NCBI RefSeq assembly: GCF_001997295.1
Contig: NZ_CP019605.1
Location: 1,922,001-1,986,000 of the forward strand
Direction of reading: 5' to 3'
Length of the DNA: 64,000 nt
DNA from: Tessaracoccus flavus
Lineage (GTDB): Bacteria > Actinomycetota > Actinomycetes > Propionibacteriales > Propionibacteriaceae
In this document: piece by piece, positions 10,101-18,908 of the stretch
How positions within the stretch are numbered: position 1 is the first letter of the stretch
Layout: each line of letters opens with the position of its first letter
The notes under the pieces: model-generated
The model's input: only the letters and a program-made list of their open reading frames with translations
What the model was told of the DNA's origin: nothing
Database searches by the model: none
Made by a program: the position numbers and the translations under genes

Positions 10101-11594
10101 CCCCTCACCCAGCTCATCGCGCGGTACGCCCGCACCAACGGTCCGTTCACCGCCCAACAGGTGGCCGACGCCTTCGGGCTCGGCGTGGGCACCGTCGGCA
10201 TCGTGCTCGACCGCGAGGTTGGGGGGCGGCGGCTCACCACCGGACGCTTCACCCCCGGGGAGGCCCACCAGGAGTTCGTCGATCCCGGCGTGCTGCGCAG
10301 GATGCGAACCCGGAGCCTCGCCCGAACCAGGGCCGAGGTGCAACCGGTGTCGCAGAGCGGATACGCCCGGTTCCTTGCCGCCGCGCACCAGCTGGACGAC
10401 CGACCCACGTCAAGCCCCGACGAGGTGCTGCTCGCGCTCCAGCGCCTGGCCGGTGCAGCGCTGCCCGCCAGCTCGTGGGAGACCCACGTCCTACCGGCCA
10501 GGCTCAAGGGGTACTCCCCCTCCCACCTCGACACCCTTCTCGCCGAGGGCGAGGTGGTCATCCGGGGCCGCGGTTCGGCCGGCCCGAACGATCCCGTGCT
10601 TGCGCTGGTCCCGATCGGCGACCTCGACCTGCTCGGCCCGCCCGGCGCCGCACCCAGCGAGGAGGCTGAGGCGCTGGCCAAGGAGCTTTCGGAGGGGGAC
10701 GGCACGCTCAGCTCGGCGCGCCTCGATGACCTGTGGCGAGCGGCCGAGGAGGGGGTAGTCGCGCCCACGTCGATGGCACCGGTTCGGGCCCGGATCGGCG
10801 GCGCCGGTCGCGCAGCTCACAAGGCCCCCCGGCCCTCCCCGCGCCGTCGCGCGCGGCTGCCGCGGCCTGCCCGGTCGCTCGGTGGGCCTCAGGGCGCCGT
10901 CTCCGCCGTGGGGCGCTGGTACCGGGTCCGCGATCCCCAGCTGCCCCAAGCCGACGCTGCGCTGTCGTTGGCCTCCGCGTGGCTGGAGAGGTTCGGCGTC
11001 GTGACCCGGGGCGGGGTGACCGCCGACGGGGCCCCGGGCGGGTTCGCCGCGGCCTACCGCCTGTTGGCCGAACTGGAGTCGGCGGGCAAAGTGCTGCGCG
11101 GCTACGTGGTTGAGGGGCTGGGCGGCGCCCAGTTCTCCACGTCCGACGTCATAACGCAGGTGCGCGCGTACGCCGACTCTCCCGACGAGACCTTGTGGCC
11201 GTCCGGCGCGCAGCGTCCGACCGTCGTTGTCGTCACCGCGCTTGATCCGGCCAACCCGTACGGGTCGGTCCTGCCCTGGCCCGATCATCCGACGGCCCGT
11301 CCCTCCCGTGCCGCCGGCGCCTTGGTGGTCCTGGCGGACGGGCTGTGCCTCGCGCACCTCACCCGGGGCGGCCGCACGTTGACGCTGTTCGGCGAGGAGG
11401 GCTTGCGCGCCGATCGCGCGGGCCTGGTGGCGCGGGCGCTGGCGGACGCCGTCGCCGAGGGGCGGATGAACCGCCTGCGGATCGAGGAGATCGACGGCGA
11501 ACGCGTCGGCTCCTCCGGGTTGGAGACGGTGCTCCGTGAGGCCGGTGGACGTCTCACCCCCAACGGGATCGTGTTCGAGGCGCGCCGTGCCTGA
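7104..11594 (+). CDS. lhr: Lhr-type large ATP-dependent DNA/RNA helicase
   Basis: Superfamily 2 helicase of the Lhr family (1496 aa here, near the usual 1500), implicated in DNA repair in mycobacteria. The ATG at 7104 starts a protein whose Walker A (APTGSGKT, about residues 46-53), DEIH box (about residue 163), SATVRP motif III and the motif VI region QRIGRAGH are visible, followed by the long Lhr C-terminal WH/core domains. The stop lies inside the start of nei (8-nt overlap), tying the two repair genes together. Large open frames on the opposite strand here are codon-bias shadows. Confidence 0.94.
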   Translation: MTDPLAPFSAPTREWFGGVFSAPTAVQDEAWRAIAGGGHALVVAPTGSGKTLAAFLWALDRLASRPAREGTSVVYVSPLKALGVDIERNLRAPLTGLRLAAERLGETMTPVTVGVRSGDTPAKERAALLRRPPDILITTPESLYLMLTSSARSTLTQVETVIVDEIHAVAGTKRGSHLALTLERLDGLVGRDVQRVALSATVRPVERVAAFLGGDRPVQVVAPPTAKSWDVRVRVPVPDLTQPGPPPGTEDAVDPLLTDGTENNSIWPHVEAELYEAVLRGRSTLIFTNGRRAAERITGRLNEMWAAANDPESLPDVPARPPAQVMAPFDVVRGAPAVIARAHHGSVSKEARAEIEAALKSGELKCVVATSSLELGIDMGAIDRVIQVSSPPSVASALQRIGRAGHVVGATSAGDVYPLHRGDLAGGVVTTERMLAGQIEALHVPRHPLDVLAQQTVAATAARGDAGLDPDEWFAAVRRSLPYQGLDRSLFDSTIELLTGSYPSADFGDLRARLSVGEEGRLYPLPGALRLAATSGGTIPDRGMFGVFLAGDEKGQRRVGELDEEMVYESRVGDVFTLGASSWRIEEITRDQVRVSPAPGNTGRLPFWRGEDVGRSPELGRGIGALLREVARDENRLDRPYLDANTAANLGTYVAEQRSATGALPDESTIVIERFRDELGDWRIVIHSPLGRRILAPWALVIGEALTRETGMDVRPVAGDDGIVLRLPDSETAEQLAALVVPEPDEVAEIVTSQVGGSAAFAGHFRECAARALLLPRLNPGRRAPLWQQRLKAQQLLEVARHHPRFPIIIETVRELTQDVFDVPALVELARALRAGAVRLVEVVTEVPSPFAASLLFRYPGAFMYEGDAPLAERRAALLSMDPDLLAAALGTLDLRELLDPDVVAATIAELRHTAPDRRASSADALAELPRLLGPIPLRALPDHTDGVAPDPADHRTLVVHLAGQPHLVAASDLGLLRDALGVPVPAGFAAPVTESGRDPLTQLIARYARTNGPFTAQQVADAFGLGVGTVGIVLDREVGGRRLTTGRFTPGEAHQEFVDPGVLRRMRTRSLARTRAEVQPVSQSGYARFLAAAHQLDDRPTSSPDEVLLALQRLAGAALPASSWETHVLPARLKGYSPSHLDTLLAEGEVVIRGRGSAGPNDPVLALVPIGDLDLLGPPGAAPSEEAEALAKELSEGDGTLSSARLDDLWRAAEEGVVAPTSMAPVRARIGGAGRAAHKAPRPSPRRRARLPRPARSLGGPQGAVSAVGRWYRVRDPQLPQADAALSLASAWLERFGVVTRGGVTADGAPGGFAAAYRLLAELESAGKVLRGYVVEGLGGAQFSTSDVITQVRAYADSPDETLWPSGAQRPTVVVVTALDPANPYGSVLPWPDHPTARPSRAAGALVVLADGLCLAHLTRGGRTLTLFGEEGLRADRAGLVARALADAVAEGRMNRLRIEEIDGERVGSSGLETVLREAGGRLTPNGIVFEARRA

Positions 11595-12387
11595 AGGCGA
11601 CACCATCTGGCGACTGGCCCGACGGCAGGCCTCGCTCGTTGGGCGCACCATCGAGCACTGCGAGTTACGGGTGCCCCGCTACGCCACCGTTGATCTGGCG
11701 GGCACCACCATCACTCGGGTGTGGGCCGTGGGGAAACACCTGCTGTGGCAGTGCGAGGATCTGGTGCTGCAGACCCACCTGCGCATGGACGGCACGTGGC
11801 GGGTGCACCCCGTCGGCTCCCGGTGGACACTGCCGGCGCACACCGCGCGGGTCGTGGTCCGGGTCTCCGGGGGCATCGAGTTGGTCGGCCACGACCTCGG
11901 CGTGGTGGAGGTGTGGCCGGTGGGCGAGATGGAGGCCCACATCGGGTACCTCGGTCCTGACCTCCTCGCCGCTGACTGGGCCACCGGGGGACGGGATGAG
12001 GCCGTGCAGAGAGTCGCCGCGGACCCCCACCGCACCATCGGTGAGGCTCTGCTGGACCAGCGGAACCTCGCGGGCATCGGCAACGAGTACCGGGCCGAGG
12101 TGTGCTTCCTGCGCGGAGTCCACCCGGCAACGCCGGTCGGCCGAACCGATGCCGCCGCCGCCGTCGATCTTGCGGCGAAGCTGATGCGCGACAACCTTCA
12201 ACGCCCCGCGAGGACCTTCACCGGCGACTCCCGTCCCGGTCACCACACGTACGTGTTCGGACGCAAGGGGCGTCCCTGTCGGCGATGCTCCACGACGATC
12301 AGGTCGGGTGAGCTGGGCGCGGAGGGGCAGGAACGCATCATCTGGTGGTGCCCGGTGTGTCAACCGACCGCCATCGACGAACAGTAG
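11587..12387 (+). CDS. nei: Fpg/Nei-family DNA glycosylase/AP lyase
   Basis: Base-excision repair glycosylase that removes oxidised bases and nicks the strand. The N-terminal PEGDT segment places the catalytic proline at residue 2 after Met removal, which fixes the GTG start at 11587 rather than the upstream in-frame start. A C-terminal zinc finger with two CxxC pairs (CRRC ... CPVC, about residues 229-257) is intact. The PEGDT form resembles the Nei (endonuclease VIII) branch of mycobacteria. The 8-nt overlap with lhr suggests co-translation. Confidence 0.9.
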   Translation: MPEGDTIWRLARRQASLVGRTIEHCELRVPRYATVDLAGTTITRVWAVGKHLLWQCEDLVLQTHLRMDGTWRVHPVGSRWTLPAHTARVVVRVSGGIELVGHDLGVVEVWPVGEMEAHIGYLGPDLLAADWATGGRDEAVQRVAADPHRTIGEALLDQRNLAGIGNEYRAEVCFLRGVHPATPVGRTDAAAAVDLAAKLMRDNLQRPARTFTGDSRPGHHTYVFGRKGRPCRRCSTTIRSGELGAEGQERIIWWCPVCQPTAIDEQ

Positions 12388-12463
12388 GCCGAACCGCCAT
12401 CGCTGTCGGTTTACCGCCGACGGAGGCTGTCCGTCGACGTTTCGGCGCACAGCTTCGTGACGA

Positions 12464-13498
12464 TCAGGCTGCAGGGCTAGAGCTCGCGCGGATCACCAGT
12501 TCCGGCGCCAGCTTCCGCGGGCGGGGGTCTTCACCCGCCATGACGCTCATGAGCGTTTCCAGCGACAGCGCCCCGAGCGCCTCGAACGGTTGATGCACCG
12601 TCGTCAGCGGCGGAGAGAAGAACGCCGAGCCGTCGATGTCATCGAAGCCGACGAGGCGCACGCGGGAAACGTCCGGCCCCAGCGCAGCGGCGAGCCCGAC
12701 GGCCATCAGGTCGTTGGCGCAGAACACCGCGTCAGGCAGGTCGTCGGCAAGCGTTTTACCCGCCGCATACCCGCTTTCCGGAGTCCAGTCCCCAACAATG
12801 GGATCGAGCAGTTCGAGGCCGGCGTCACCGAGGGCGGATCTCCAGCCGCGGACACGCGCTGCCGCGTCGAACCAGTCGAGCGGACCGGTGACGTGGGCGA
12901 TGCTCCGCGCACCGGTCTCGATGAGGTGCCTGACCGCGAGCTCGGCCCCCAGCTGCTGGTCGATCGAGACGGTGTGGCAGCCACACTCCTCGGGCGAGAG
13001 GTCCCCCACCATCACCGTGGGGATCCCTTCGAGGCGGTCGCGCACCAGGTCGAACATGCGCTGGTGCGGTGCCACCACCGCCACCCCGTCGACGCTGCGG
13101 TCGCGGAAGGACTCGATGATGCTCGCGACGGCGTCCTCCTGATCGGCTGGCAGCGCCCCCACCAGGGTCGCGTACCCCGCGCTGCGCGCGGCCACCTCGA
13201 TTCCGGCGACGGTGCGCGAGGGTCCGAAGAAGTCCGCACCTGTCCACACCACGCCGATGAGCGCTGAGTGTCCACTCGCGAGCGCACGCGCTGCGAGATT
13301 CCGCCGGTAGCCGAGGTCGCGCATCACGGCGAGCACACGATCACGGGTCTCGCTGCGGACCAGATCCGGCTCGTTGAGCACCCTTGAGACGGTCTGGTGG
13401 GAGACGCCCGCGGCGCGGGCGACGTCCCTCATTCCGGGGGCACGAACACGGGACGAGACCCGCTCGGACGCGGGCCCCGTCCCGGAATCCTCGGGCAC
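12464..13498 (-). CDS. LacI-family repressor of the arabinose operon
   Basis: Helix-turn-helix at about residues 23-45 (RDVARAAGVSHQTVSRVLNE) followed by a periplasmic-binding-protein-like sugar-sensing domain. The GTG start at 13498 shares a base with the araA stop (TAGTG), so the regulator is the last gene of araD-araA-regulator and is probably autoregulated. A perfect LacI-type operator (TGTGAACGTTCACA) overlaps the promoter upstream of araD. Its ligand is inferred from context to be arabinose or a relative. Confidence 0.9.
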   Translation of the reverse strand: MPEDSGTGPASERVSSRVRAPGMRDVARAAGVSHQTVSRVLNEPDLVRSETRDRVLAVMRDLGYRRNLAARALASGHSALIGVVWTGADFFGPSRTVAGIEVAARSAGYATLVGALPADQEDAVASIIESFRDRSVDGVAVVAPHQRMFDLVRDRLEGIPTVMVGDLSPEECGCHTVSIDQQLGAELAVRHLIETGARSIAHVTGPLDWFDAAARVRGWRSALGDAGLELLDPIVGDWTPESGYAAGKTLADDLPDAVFCANDLMAVGLAAALGPDVSRVRLVGFDDIDGSAFFSPPLTTVHQPFEALGALSLETLMSVMAGEDPRPRKLAPELVIRASSSPAA

Positions 13499-15006
13499 TA
13501 GATCCCCTGCGTGGCGCGGTGCCAGACGTGCTCCAGGCGGAGGTTGCGCGCGAAGCCGCGCGCGGTGGTGTCTGCGTCGATGACGGCCAACTCCATCGCG
13601 GCCATCTCGGCGAGGTCTTCCCACATCTCGCGGGTGGTGGCCGTCGTCATCACCGTGTGGTGCGCGGCGCCCGCGGTCAGCCAGCACTCGGCCGAGGTCG
13701 CGAAGTCGGGCTCCGGAACCCACACCGCCCGGGCCACGGGCAGCTTGGGCAGGGGCGCGTCCGGCTCGACGTTCTCCACGATGTTCATGATGAGCCTGAA
13801 CCGCTCGCGCATGTCAGACATCGCGATGACGAGGGCGGGACCGGAGTCCGCGGTGAACACCAGCCGGACCGGGTCCTCCTTCCCGCCGATGCCGAGCGGG
13901 TGGATCTCCAGCTTCGGCTTGGCGGTGGTGAGCGACGGGCACACCTCGAGCATGTGGGCGCCGAGGATCTTCTCGTTGCCTGGGGTCATCTCGTAGACGT
14001 AGTCCTCCATGAGCGATGCACCGCCGGGAAGGCCGTAGCCCATGATCTTGGCGACGCGCACGAGGATGGCGGTCTTCCAGTCGCCCTCAGCGCCGAAGCC
14101 GTAGCCGTCGGCCATGAGGCGCTGCACCGCGAGACCCGGCAGCTGCTTCAGCGCGCCCAGGTCCTGGAAGTTCGTGGTGAACGCGCCGAAGTCGCCTGAC
14201 TCGAGGAAGCTCCTGAGCCCCAGCTCCTGTCGCGCACCGTAGCGGAGCGACTCGTGCCGCTCCCCGCCCTTGCGCAGTTCGGCCGCGACGTCGTAGAGCT
14301 CCTCGTACTCGGCCGCCAGCTGATCGATGGCAGACTCCTCGACTGCCTCGACCGCCTCGACGAGCTCGTTGACGCCCCAGGTGTTGACCGCGACGCCGAG
14401 CTTGAGCTCGGCCTCGGTTTTGTCCCCCTCGGTGACGGCGACGTAGCGCATGTTGTCACCGAACCGGGCCAGCGTCAGGTGGTGCAGCGCATCCCAGCCT
14501 GCGGCGGCGCGTGCCCACGTCCCGATCTTCTCGTGCACCTGCGGGGTCGAGGCGTGACCCACGACCGTGCGGCGGGCCTTACCGAGGCGCGACGCGATGT
14601 ACGCGAACTCACGGTCGCCGTGGGCCGACTGGTTGAGGTTCATGTAATCCATGTCGATGGTTGCCCAGGGCAGCTCCATCGAGGCCTGCGTGTGGAGGTG
14701 GAGCATCGGCTTGTCAAGGGCGGCCAGCCCCAAAATCCACATCTTCGCCGGCGAGAAGGTGTGCATCCAGGTGATGACGCCGATGCAGTTCGGGTCCGCG
14801 TTGGCCGCCAGCATCTCGTCACGGATGGCGTCGCGGTCCTTCAGCGTCGGACGCCAGGAGATCTTGACGGGGATGGCCTCGGCTCCGTCGAGGTGGGAGA
14901 CGACCTCCTTGGCCTGCTCCGCGACCTGCTCGAGCGTCTCGGGCCCGTACAGGTCCTGCGAGCCGGTGAGGAACCAGATTTCCTTGCCGTCGAATGGGTT
15001 CTTCAT
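13498..15006 (-). CDS. araA: L-arabinose isomerase
   Basis: Converts L-arabinose to L-ribulose. The 502-aa protein carries the family N-terminus ([13 protein letters not shown]), the [10 protein letters not shown] segment and the [10 protein letters not shown] segment typical of AraA. The start is an ATG 12 nt after the araD stop. It forms an operon with araD (upstream) and the LacI-type regulator (downstream). A ribulokinase gene (araB), the step between AraA and AraD, is not in the operon. Confidence 0.97.
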   Translation of the reverse strand: MKNPFDGKEIWFLTGSQDLYGPETLEQVAEQAKEVVSHLDGAEAIPVKISWRPTLKDRDAIRDEMLAANADPNCIGVITWMHTFSPAKMWILGLAALDKPMLHLHTQASMELPWATIDMDYMNLNQSAHGDREFAYIASRLGKARRTVVGHASTPQVHEKIGTWARAAAGWDALHHLTLARFGDNMRYVAVTEGDKTEAELKLGVAVNTWGVNELVEAVEAVEESAIDQLAAEYEELYDVAAELRKGGERHESLRYGARQELGLRSFLESGDFGAFTTNFQDLGALKQLPGLAVQRLMADGYGFGAEGDWKTAILVRVAKIMGYGLPGGASLMEDYVYEMTPGNEKILGAHMLEVCPSLTTAKPKLEIHPLGIGGKEDPVRLVFTADSGPALVIAMSDMRERFRLIMNIVENVEPDAPLPKLPVARAVWVPEPDFATSAECWLTAGAAHHTVMTTATTREMWEDLAEMAAMELAVIDADTTARGFARNLRLEHVWHRATQGI

Positions 15007-15018
15007 TGGGGGTCTCCT

Positions 15019-15732
15019 TTACTTGGTGCCGGGCTGGCCGTAGACGTTCTGGTAGCGCGCATAGAGGCTGTCGATGTCGGACTGCTCAATGCGCAGGGGC
15101 TCGCCGAGCTGACGAGAGATGTGGACGGTCCGGGCTACTTCCTCGACCATGACTGCGGCCTTGACCGCGGCCGTCGCGTCCTTGCCGATGGTGAAGGGGC
15201 CGTGGTTGGCCATGAGCACCGCTGGGCTGCGCGACTCGCGCAGCGTCTCCACGATGCCCCGGCCGATCGAGTCGTCGCCGATGAGAGCGAACGGTCCGAT
15301 CGGGACGTCCCCTCCGAACTCGTCGGCCATCATGGTGAGGACACACGGGATGGGTTCGCGTCGCGCCGCCCAGGCCGTTGCATACGTGGAGTGGGTGTGC
15401 ACCACACCCCCGACCTCCGGCATGTTGCTGTAGACGTACGCGTGCGCCGCAGTGTCCGATGACGGAGACAGCCTGTCCGGTGTTCCGTCGACGATCTTCT
15501 GGCCGTCCAGGGTGCAGACCACCATGACGTCAGCGCTCAGCTCGTCGTAGCGGACGCCGGACGGCTTGATGACGAACAGCTCGGTGCCCGGCACCCGCTC
15601 GGAGACGTTCCCGGCGGTCCACACGACGAGTTCGTTGCGCGGCAGCTCCTCGTGCAGCTTGGCCACCTTCTCTCGAGTGGCAGCCACCGACTGCTGCTGC
15701 TGATCTGAAAGCTCGGTGAGGACGATGGTCAC
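15019..15732 (-). CDS. araD: L-ribulose-5-phosphate 4-epimerase
   Basis: Class II aldolase/epimerase fold; converts L-ribulose 5-phosphate to D-xylulose 5-phosphate. Visible features include the phosphate-binding NVSER segment, SGVRYDEL, and the zinc-binding HTHSTYA motif. The GTG start at 15732 has AAGGAG at good spacing and overlaps the stop of a 70-codon upstream reading frame (GTGA). First enzyme gene of the ara operon. Confidence 0.95.
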   Translation of the reverse strand: MTIVLTELSDQQQQSVAATREKVAKLHEELPRNELVVWTAGNVSERVPGTELFVIKPSGVRYDELSADVMVVCTLDGQKIVDGTPDRLSPSSDTAAHAYVYSNMPEVGGVVHTHSTYATAWAARREPIPCVLTMMADEFGGDVPIGPFALIGDDSIGRGIVETLRESRSPAVLMANHGPFTIGKDATAAVKAAVMVEEVARTVHISRQLGEPLRIEQSDIDSLYARYQNVYGQPGTK

Positions 15733-15941
15733 GCGGATCTCCTTCGGTTATGCGTGGGCTCCGCGACGGATGTCACGAAGTGGCTGGCCCGGAGCGGGCG
15801 CAAGGGCATGTTGAGCGTGGTGGCCGCGGGGACGACGGCAGCGGCGAGGACCGGACGTGTCGGACGAAGCGATGAGCGAGCGCGCCCGGACCCCGCCCGT
15901 CCGGCACCTGTGCCGGACCCGTTCGGCGTCCATTCGCTCAT
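15729..15941 (-). CDS. Possible 70-codon leader ORF or gene remnant ahead of araD
   Basis: An ATG at 15941 lies 5-6 nt after GAGG and begins about 20 nt downstream of the predicted transcription start. The frame runs 70 codons and its TGA overlaps the GTG of araD, so it could couple translation to araD. The protein is low-complexity, rich in Arg, Ser, Ala and Thr, and matches nothing I recognise. It could be a leader peptide, a deletion scar of a lost gene such as araB, or chance. Confidence 0.3.
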   Translation of the reverse strand: MSEWTPNGSGTGAGRAGSGRARSSLRPTRPVLAAAVVPAATTLNMPLRPLRASHFVTSVAEPTHNRRRSA

Positions 15942-15956
15942 GGCATCCTCAGTTGA

Positions 15957-15998
15957 TGTGAACGTTCACACAATAGCACGGTGCGCGGGCGGCATCAA
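15957..15998 (-). promoter_or_regulatory. ara operon promoter with LacI-type operator
   Basis: On the minus strand a -35 TTGATG (15998-15993) and a -10 TATTGT (15975-15970) are separated by exactly 17 nt. The 14-bp perfect palindrome TGTGAACGTTCACA (15957-15970) abuts the -10 and covers the start region, so a bound LacI-family repressor would block RNA polymerase. The rest of the 366-nt gap (to 16098) shows no gene or clear terminator. Confidence 0.8.
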
Positions 15999-16098
15999 GC
16001 GACTCCGCGGCACCCCACAGGTCAATAGTGCCCCATCGTCGTAACGCCGTTTCCGCGGCCTTAAACAACGAGCGAGCGCGCGCAAATGGGCGGCGGCG

Positions 16099-16965
16099 TC
16101 AGTCCGCCGGCTGGTCCGGGTCGATGAGGTGGGCTGACAACGCATCTCGAATGGCGCCCGGGAGCTCGATCTTGAATCCGCGGCGATCCGCGCACACGAG
16201 GATGGTCCGGGCCCGGACGAAGACCCTCTCGTCGGCCGGATCCACCAGCTCCGCGACCAGCGTGATGGAGGAGGCGCCGAGGTGGGCGGGCGCGACGCGG
16301 ACCGCATAGGGCTCCATGCGATGCTCGAGCTGGGCCAGGTAGTCGACGTCCTGACGGGCCACGAGCCACAGATACTCACTTCCCTCGGACCCAGCCCGGG
16401 CCATGGAGGGATCCCAGGTGGTTGTCGCGGTGATGCGGGCCTGCTGGAGGTAGTCGTAAACTTTCGCGTTGTTGACGTGCCCGTACGAGTCGAGATCGGT
16501 CCACCGCACTGGCAGGTCAATCGCGGTGCCCCTACCCTCCAGATGCGGAGCCGCCAGGGGGCGAAGCGGTTCCGCCTCCGTTACGAACCCGCCGAGGAAG
16601 GTCCGATATTCAGGCTTGAGCCGGATCGGACGCTGCGCCTCGAAGTCGAACGCGCAGAGCGTCGTCCTGGCGCGCACCGCCAGTTCGCCGTCCTGACGCA
16701 GTTCGTAGGCGAGCTCCAACCGCGACCCGCCGAGCGCGCTGACCCCCAGCGCCACGTGCACGCCGTCGTCGGAGTAGTCGATCGGGCGCCGGTATTCGAC
16801 CTGGTGGGAGACGACCACCACGCCCTCGTCCAGCAGCTGGGACGCGGGTCCGCTGCGCAGGAACGCCACGCGCGCCTCCTGCAGGTAGTCGACGATGATG
16901 GCGTTGTTGACGTGCCCCTGGGCGTCCAGGTCGGACCACCGCAGGGGCAGGGTGACGTCGAACAC
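16099..16965 (-). CDS. Acyl-CoA thioesterase with two hotdog (4HBT) domains
   Basis: Hydrolyses acyl-CoA esters. Two tandem hotdog domains are marked by near-identical motifs WSDLDAQGHVNNA (about residue 10) and WTDLDSYGHVNNA (about residue 155), each with the catalytic Asp. The GTG start follows directly after the TGA of the acyl-CoA ligase, so the pair is co-transcribed. Making and hydrolysing acyl-CoA in one operon suggests control of the acyl-CoA pool (inference). Confidence 0.88.
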   Translation of the reverse strand: MFDVTLPLRWSDLDAQGHVNNAIIVDYLQEARVAFLRSGPASQLLDEGVVVVSHQVEYRRPIDYSDDGVHVALGVSALGGSRLELAYELRQDGELAVRARTTLCAFDFEAQRPIRLKPEYRTFLGGFVTEAEPLRPLAAPHLEGRGTAIDLPVRWTDLDSYGHVNNAKVYDYLQQARITATTTWDPSMARAGSEGSEYLWLVARQDVDYLAQLEHRMEPYAVRVAPAHLGASSITLVAELVDPADERVFVRARTILVCADRRGFKIELPGAIRDALSAHLIDPDQPAD

Positions 16966-18798
16966 TCAGTCTTCCTGGGGGTAGAGCTTCTCGACGATGT
17001 CTCCGTACTTCTCCGTGACGATCGAGCGACGGATCTTCATGTTAGGCGTGACGCCGGAGTTATCGACGGTCAGTTCGTGGTCGAGGATGTGGAACTGCTT
17101 CACCGTCTCCCAGCGCTCGAGCTTCTCGTTGACCCGCGACATCCACTTCTCGATCGAGGAGCGGATCTCAGGGCGCTGAGACAGCTCCGCATAGCTGAGA
17201 TGGCCGAGGTTGCGCTTCTCGGCCCACTTCTGCAGCAGCGCCGGGTCGAGCACCACCAGAGCAGACACGTACTTGCGCCCCTCACCGATGGCCACCGACT
17301 GCGCGACGTAGGGGATGTTCGCCTGGATGGCGCCCTCCACCTTCTGGGGAGCCACAAACTTCCCACCGGAGGTCTTGAACAGATCCTTCTTGCGATCGGT
17401 GATCCGCAGGCGGCCGCCGTCGGTGATCTCCGCGATGTCCCCAGTGTGGTACCACCCGTCGACCAGGACCTTCTCGGTCTTCTCATCGAGGTTGTGGTAG
17501 CCCGAGGTGATAATGGGCCCACGCAGCAGCAGTTCGCCGTCGTCGCCGATCCTCGTCTCAATGCCGGGCAGGATCGGCCCGACGGTGCCGAAGTGCGGGT
17601 CGGACGGTAGGTCGACGCTGGCGATCGCGCTCGTCTCGGTGGCCCCGTAGCCTTCGACGATGAGGATTCCGGCGCCGTAGAACCACTTCTGGACCTGCGG
17701 GGAAAGTTTGGCGGAGCCGGAGATCATGAACTTGATCCGACCGCCCAGCTTCTCCTTGAGCTTGGAGAAGACGAGCTTGTCCGCCACGCGGTACTTGGCG
17801 GCCAGCGCCTTCGGCATCTCCTTGCCGGCGAGGCGGTAGTCGATCGAGTCGTAGCCGACGCTGAACGCCCAACGGGCGATCTTCGCCTTGAGCCCCGTGT
17901 TGCCAGTCAGCACGGCACCGCGCACCTTCTCGAAGATGCGGGGGGCGCCGCACATGAACGTCGGCTTGACCTCGCCGAGGCCCTGGACGATCTTGTCGAT
18001 GCGTCCATCCACAGCAGATGCGAAGCCGTAGTCGAGCTGGACGGCGATGAGCGCCTTACCGAAGACGTGGCTGAGCGGCAGCCACAGGTACTGCAGCTCA
18101 TCCGGACCGATGATGTCGAGGTGTTTGGTGGCCGCGCCCTCGTAGACCCATGACAGGTGGTTGAGCCGCACGCCCTTGGGGCGGCCCGTGGTCCCGGAGG
18201 TGTAGATGAGGGTGGAGAGCGTGTCGTGATTGGTCGAGGCGACGGCATCATCGACCGCTGACGGATGCTCCTTGGCGAAACCTCGCCCCAGCTCCAGGAG
18301 CTGCTCGTAGCTGATAACCCGATCGTCGAGCGTCACATTCGCGGTGTCCAGGACGACGACGGTGTGGATCTGTGAGGTCAGCGCGTCGTCGTCGATGATC
18401 TTGTTCAGCTGCTCGGCGTTCTCGGCGATGTAGATGACGGAGCCCGAATCCTTGAGGATGTAGTGGACGTCGTCGGGCCCGGTGTTCGGATAAACCGTGG
18501 TGGTCGCACCCGCCGCCAGGGCGATGGCGAGGTCGAGGAAAATCCATTCGTAGCGCGTGCTCGAGCAGATTGCCACGCGATCCTCGTACTTCAGGCCGCG
18601 CGCCAGCAGGCCGAAGGCGAGAGGCTCAATGAGGTCGTAGGACTCACGCCAGGTGAGTCGGCTCCAGGTGCTCGGGCCCTCGGCACGACCATCCGGATAC
18701 ATGAAGGCCAACTTGTCCGGAGTGGCGGTCACCCTCCGACGCAACTGCTCCCCAATATTCGGCGCAGCCTTGGCCAGCACCTCTTCACGAACTCCCAC
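16966..18798 (-). CDS. Long-chain fatty acid-CoA ligase (FadD15-like)
   Basis: AMP-forming acyl-CoA synthetase of 610 aa, the length of the actinobacterial FadD15 group. The P-loop-like YTSGTTGRPKG motif is near residue 198, with GYGATETSA and the hinge/GWYHTGD and DRKKDLFKTSGGK motifs downstream including the catalytic Lys region. Soluble or membrane-associated. Transcribed divergently from the MarR gene at 18909, which may control both directions. Confidence 0.92.
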   Translation of the reverse strand: MGVREEVLAKAAPNIGEQLRRRVTATPDKLAFMYPDGRAEGPSTWSRLTWRESYDLIEPLAFGLLARGLKYEDRVAICSSTRYEWIFLDLAIALAAGATTTVYPNTGPDDVHYILKDSGSVIYIAENAEQLNKIIDDDALTSQIHTVVVLDTANVTLDDRVISYEQLLELGRGFAKEHPSAVDDAVASTNHDTLSTLIYTSGTTGRPKGVRLNHLSWVYEGAATKHLDIIGPDELQYLWLPLSHVFGKALIAVQLDYGFASAVDGRIDKIVQGLGEVKPTFMCGAPRIFEKVRGAVLTGNTGLKAKIARWAFSVGYDSIDYRLAGKEMPKALAAKYRVADKLVFSKLKEKLGGRIKFMISGSAKLSPQVQKWFYGAGILIVEGYGATETSAIASVDLPSDPHFGTVGPILPGIETRIGDDGELLLRGPIITSGYHNLDEKTEKVLVDGWYHTGDIAEITDGGRLRITDRKKDLFKTSGGKFVAPQKVEGAIQANIPYVAQSVAIGEGRKYVSALVVLDPALLQKWAEKRNLGHLSYAELSQRPEIRSSIEKWMSRVNEKLERWETVKQFHILDHELTVDNSGVTPNMKIRRSIVTEKYGDIVEKLYPQED

Positions 18799-18874
18799 GG
18801 ACGTCCCCTTTCACGTTGCAGGCAAGACTAACGGCACTGCTGGCCGGGGGGTAGCTTTCACGAGGACCCAGTTA

Positions 18875-18902
18875 CTTGAATCATCAAGCATTCTGGTAGA
18901 AT
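18875..18902 (+). promoter_or_regulatory. MarR promoter with inverted-repeat operator
   Basis: The inverted repeat CTTGA-ATCA-TCAAG (18875-18888) has the size and symmetry of a MarR-family site. It covers a -35-like TTGAAT; a -10 TAGAAT follows at 18897-18902 (15-16 nt spacing). The ATG at 18909 would lie at or next to the transcription start, so the mRNA is probably leaderless. Autoregulation is inferred. Confidence 0.55.
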
Positions 18903-18908
18903 GACGGG

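Noticed and set aside
7332..10388. A 1018-codon open frame antisense to lhr, and other long antisense frames (for example 14254-15462 and 16282-17610).
   Set aside because: They lie opposite clearly coding genes with conserved motifs. High-GC codon bias produces such shadows, and the proteins show no domains.
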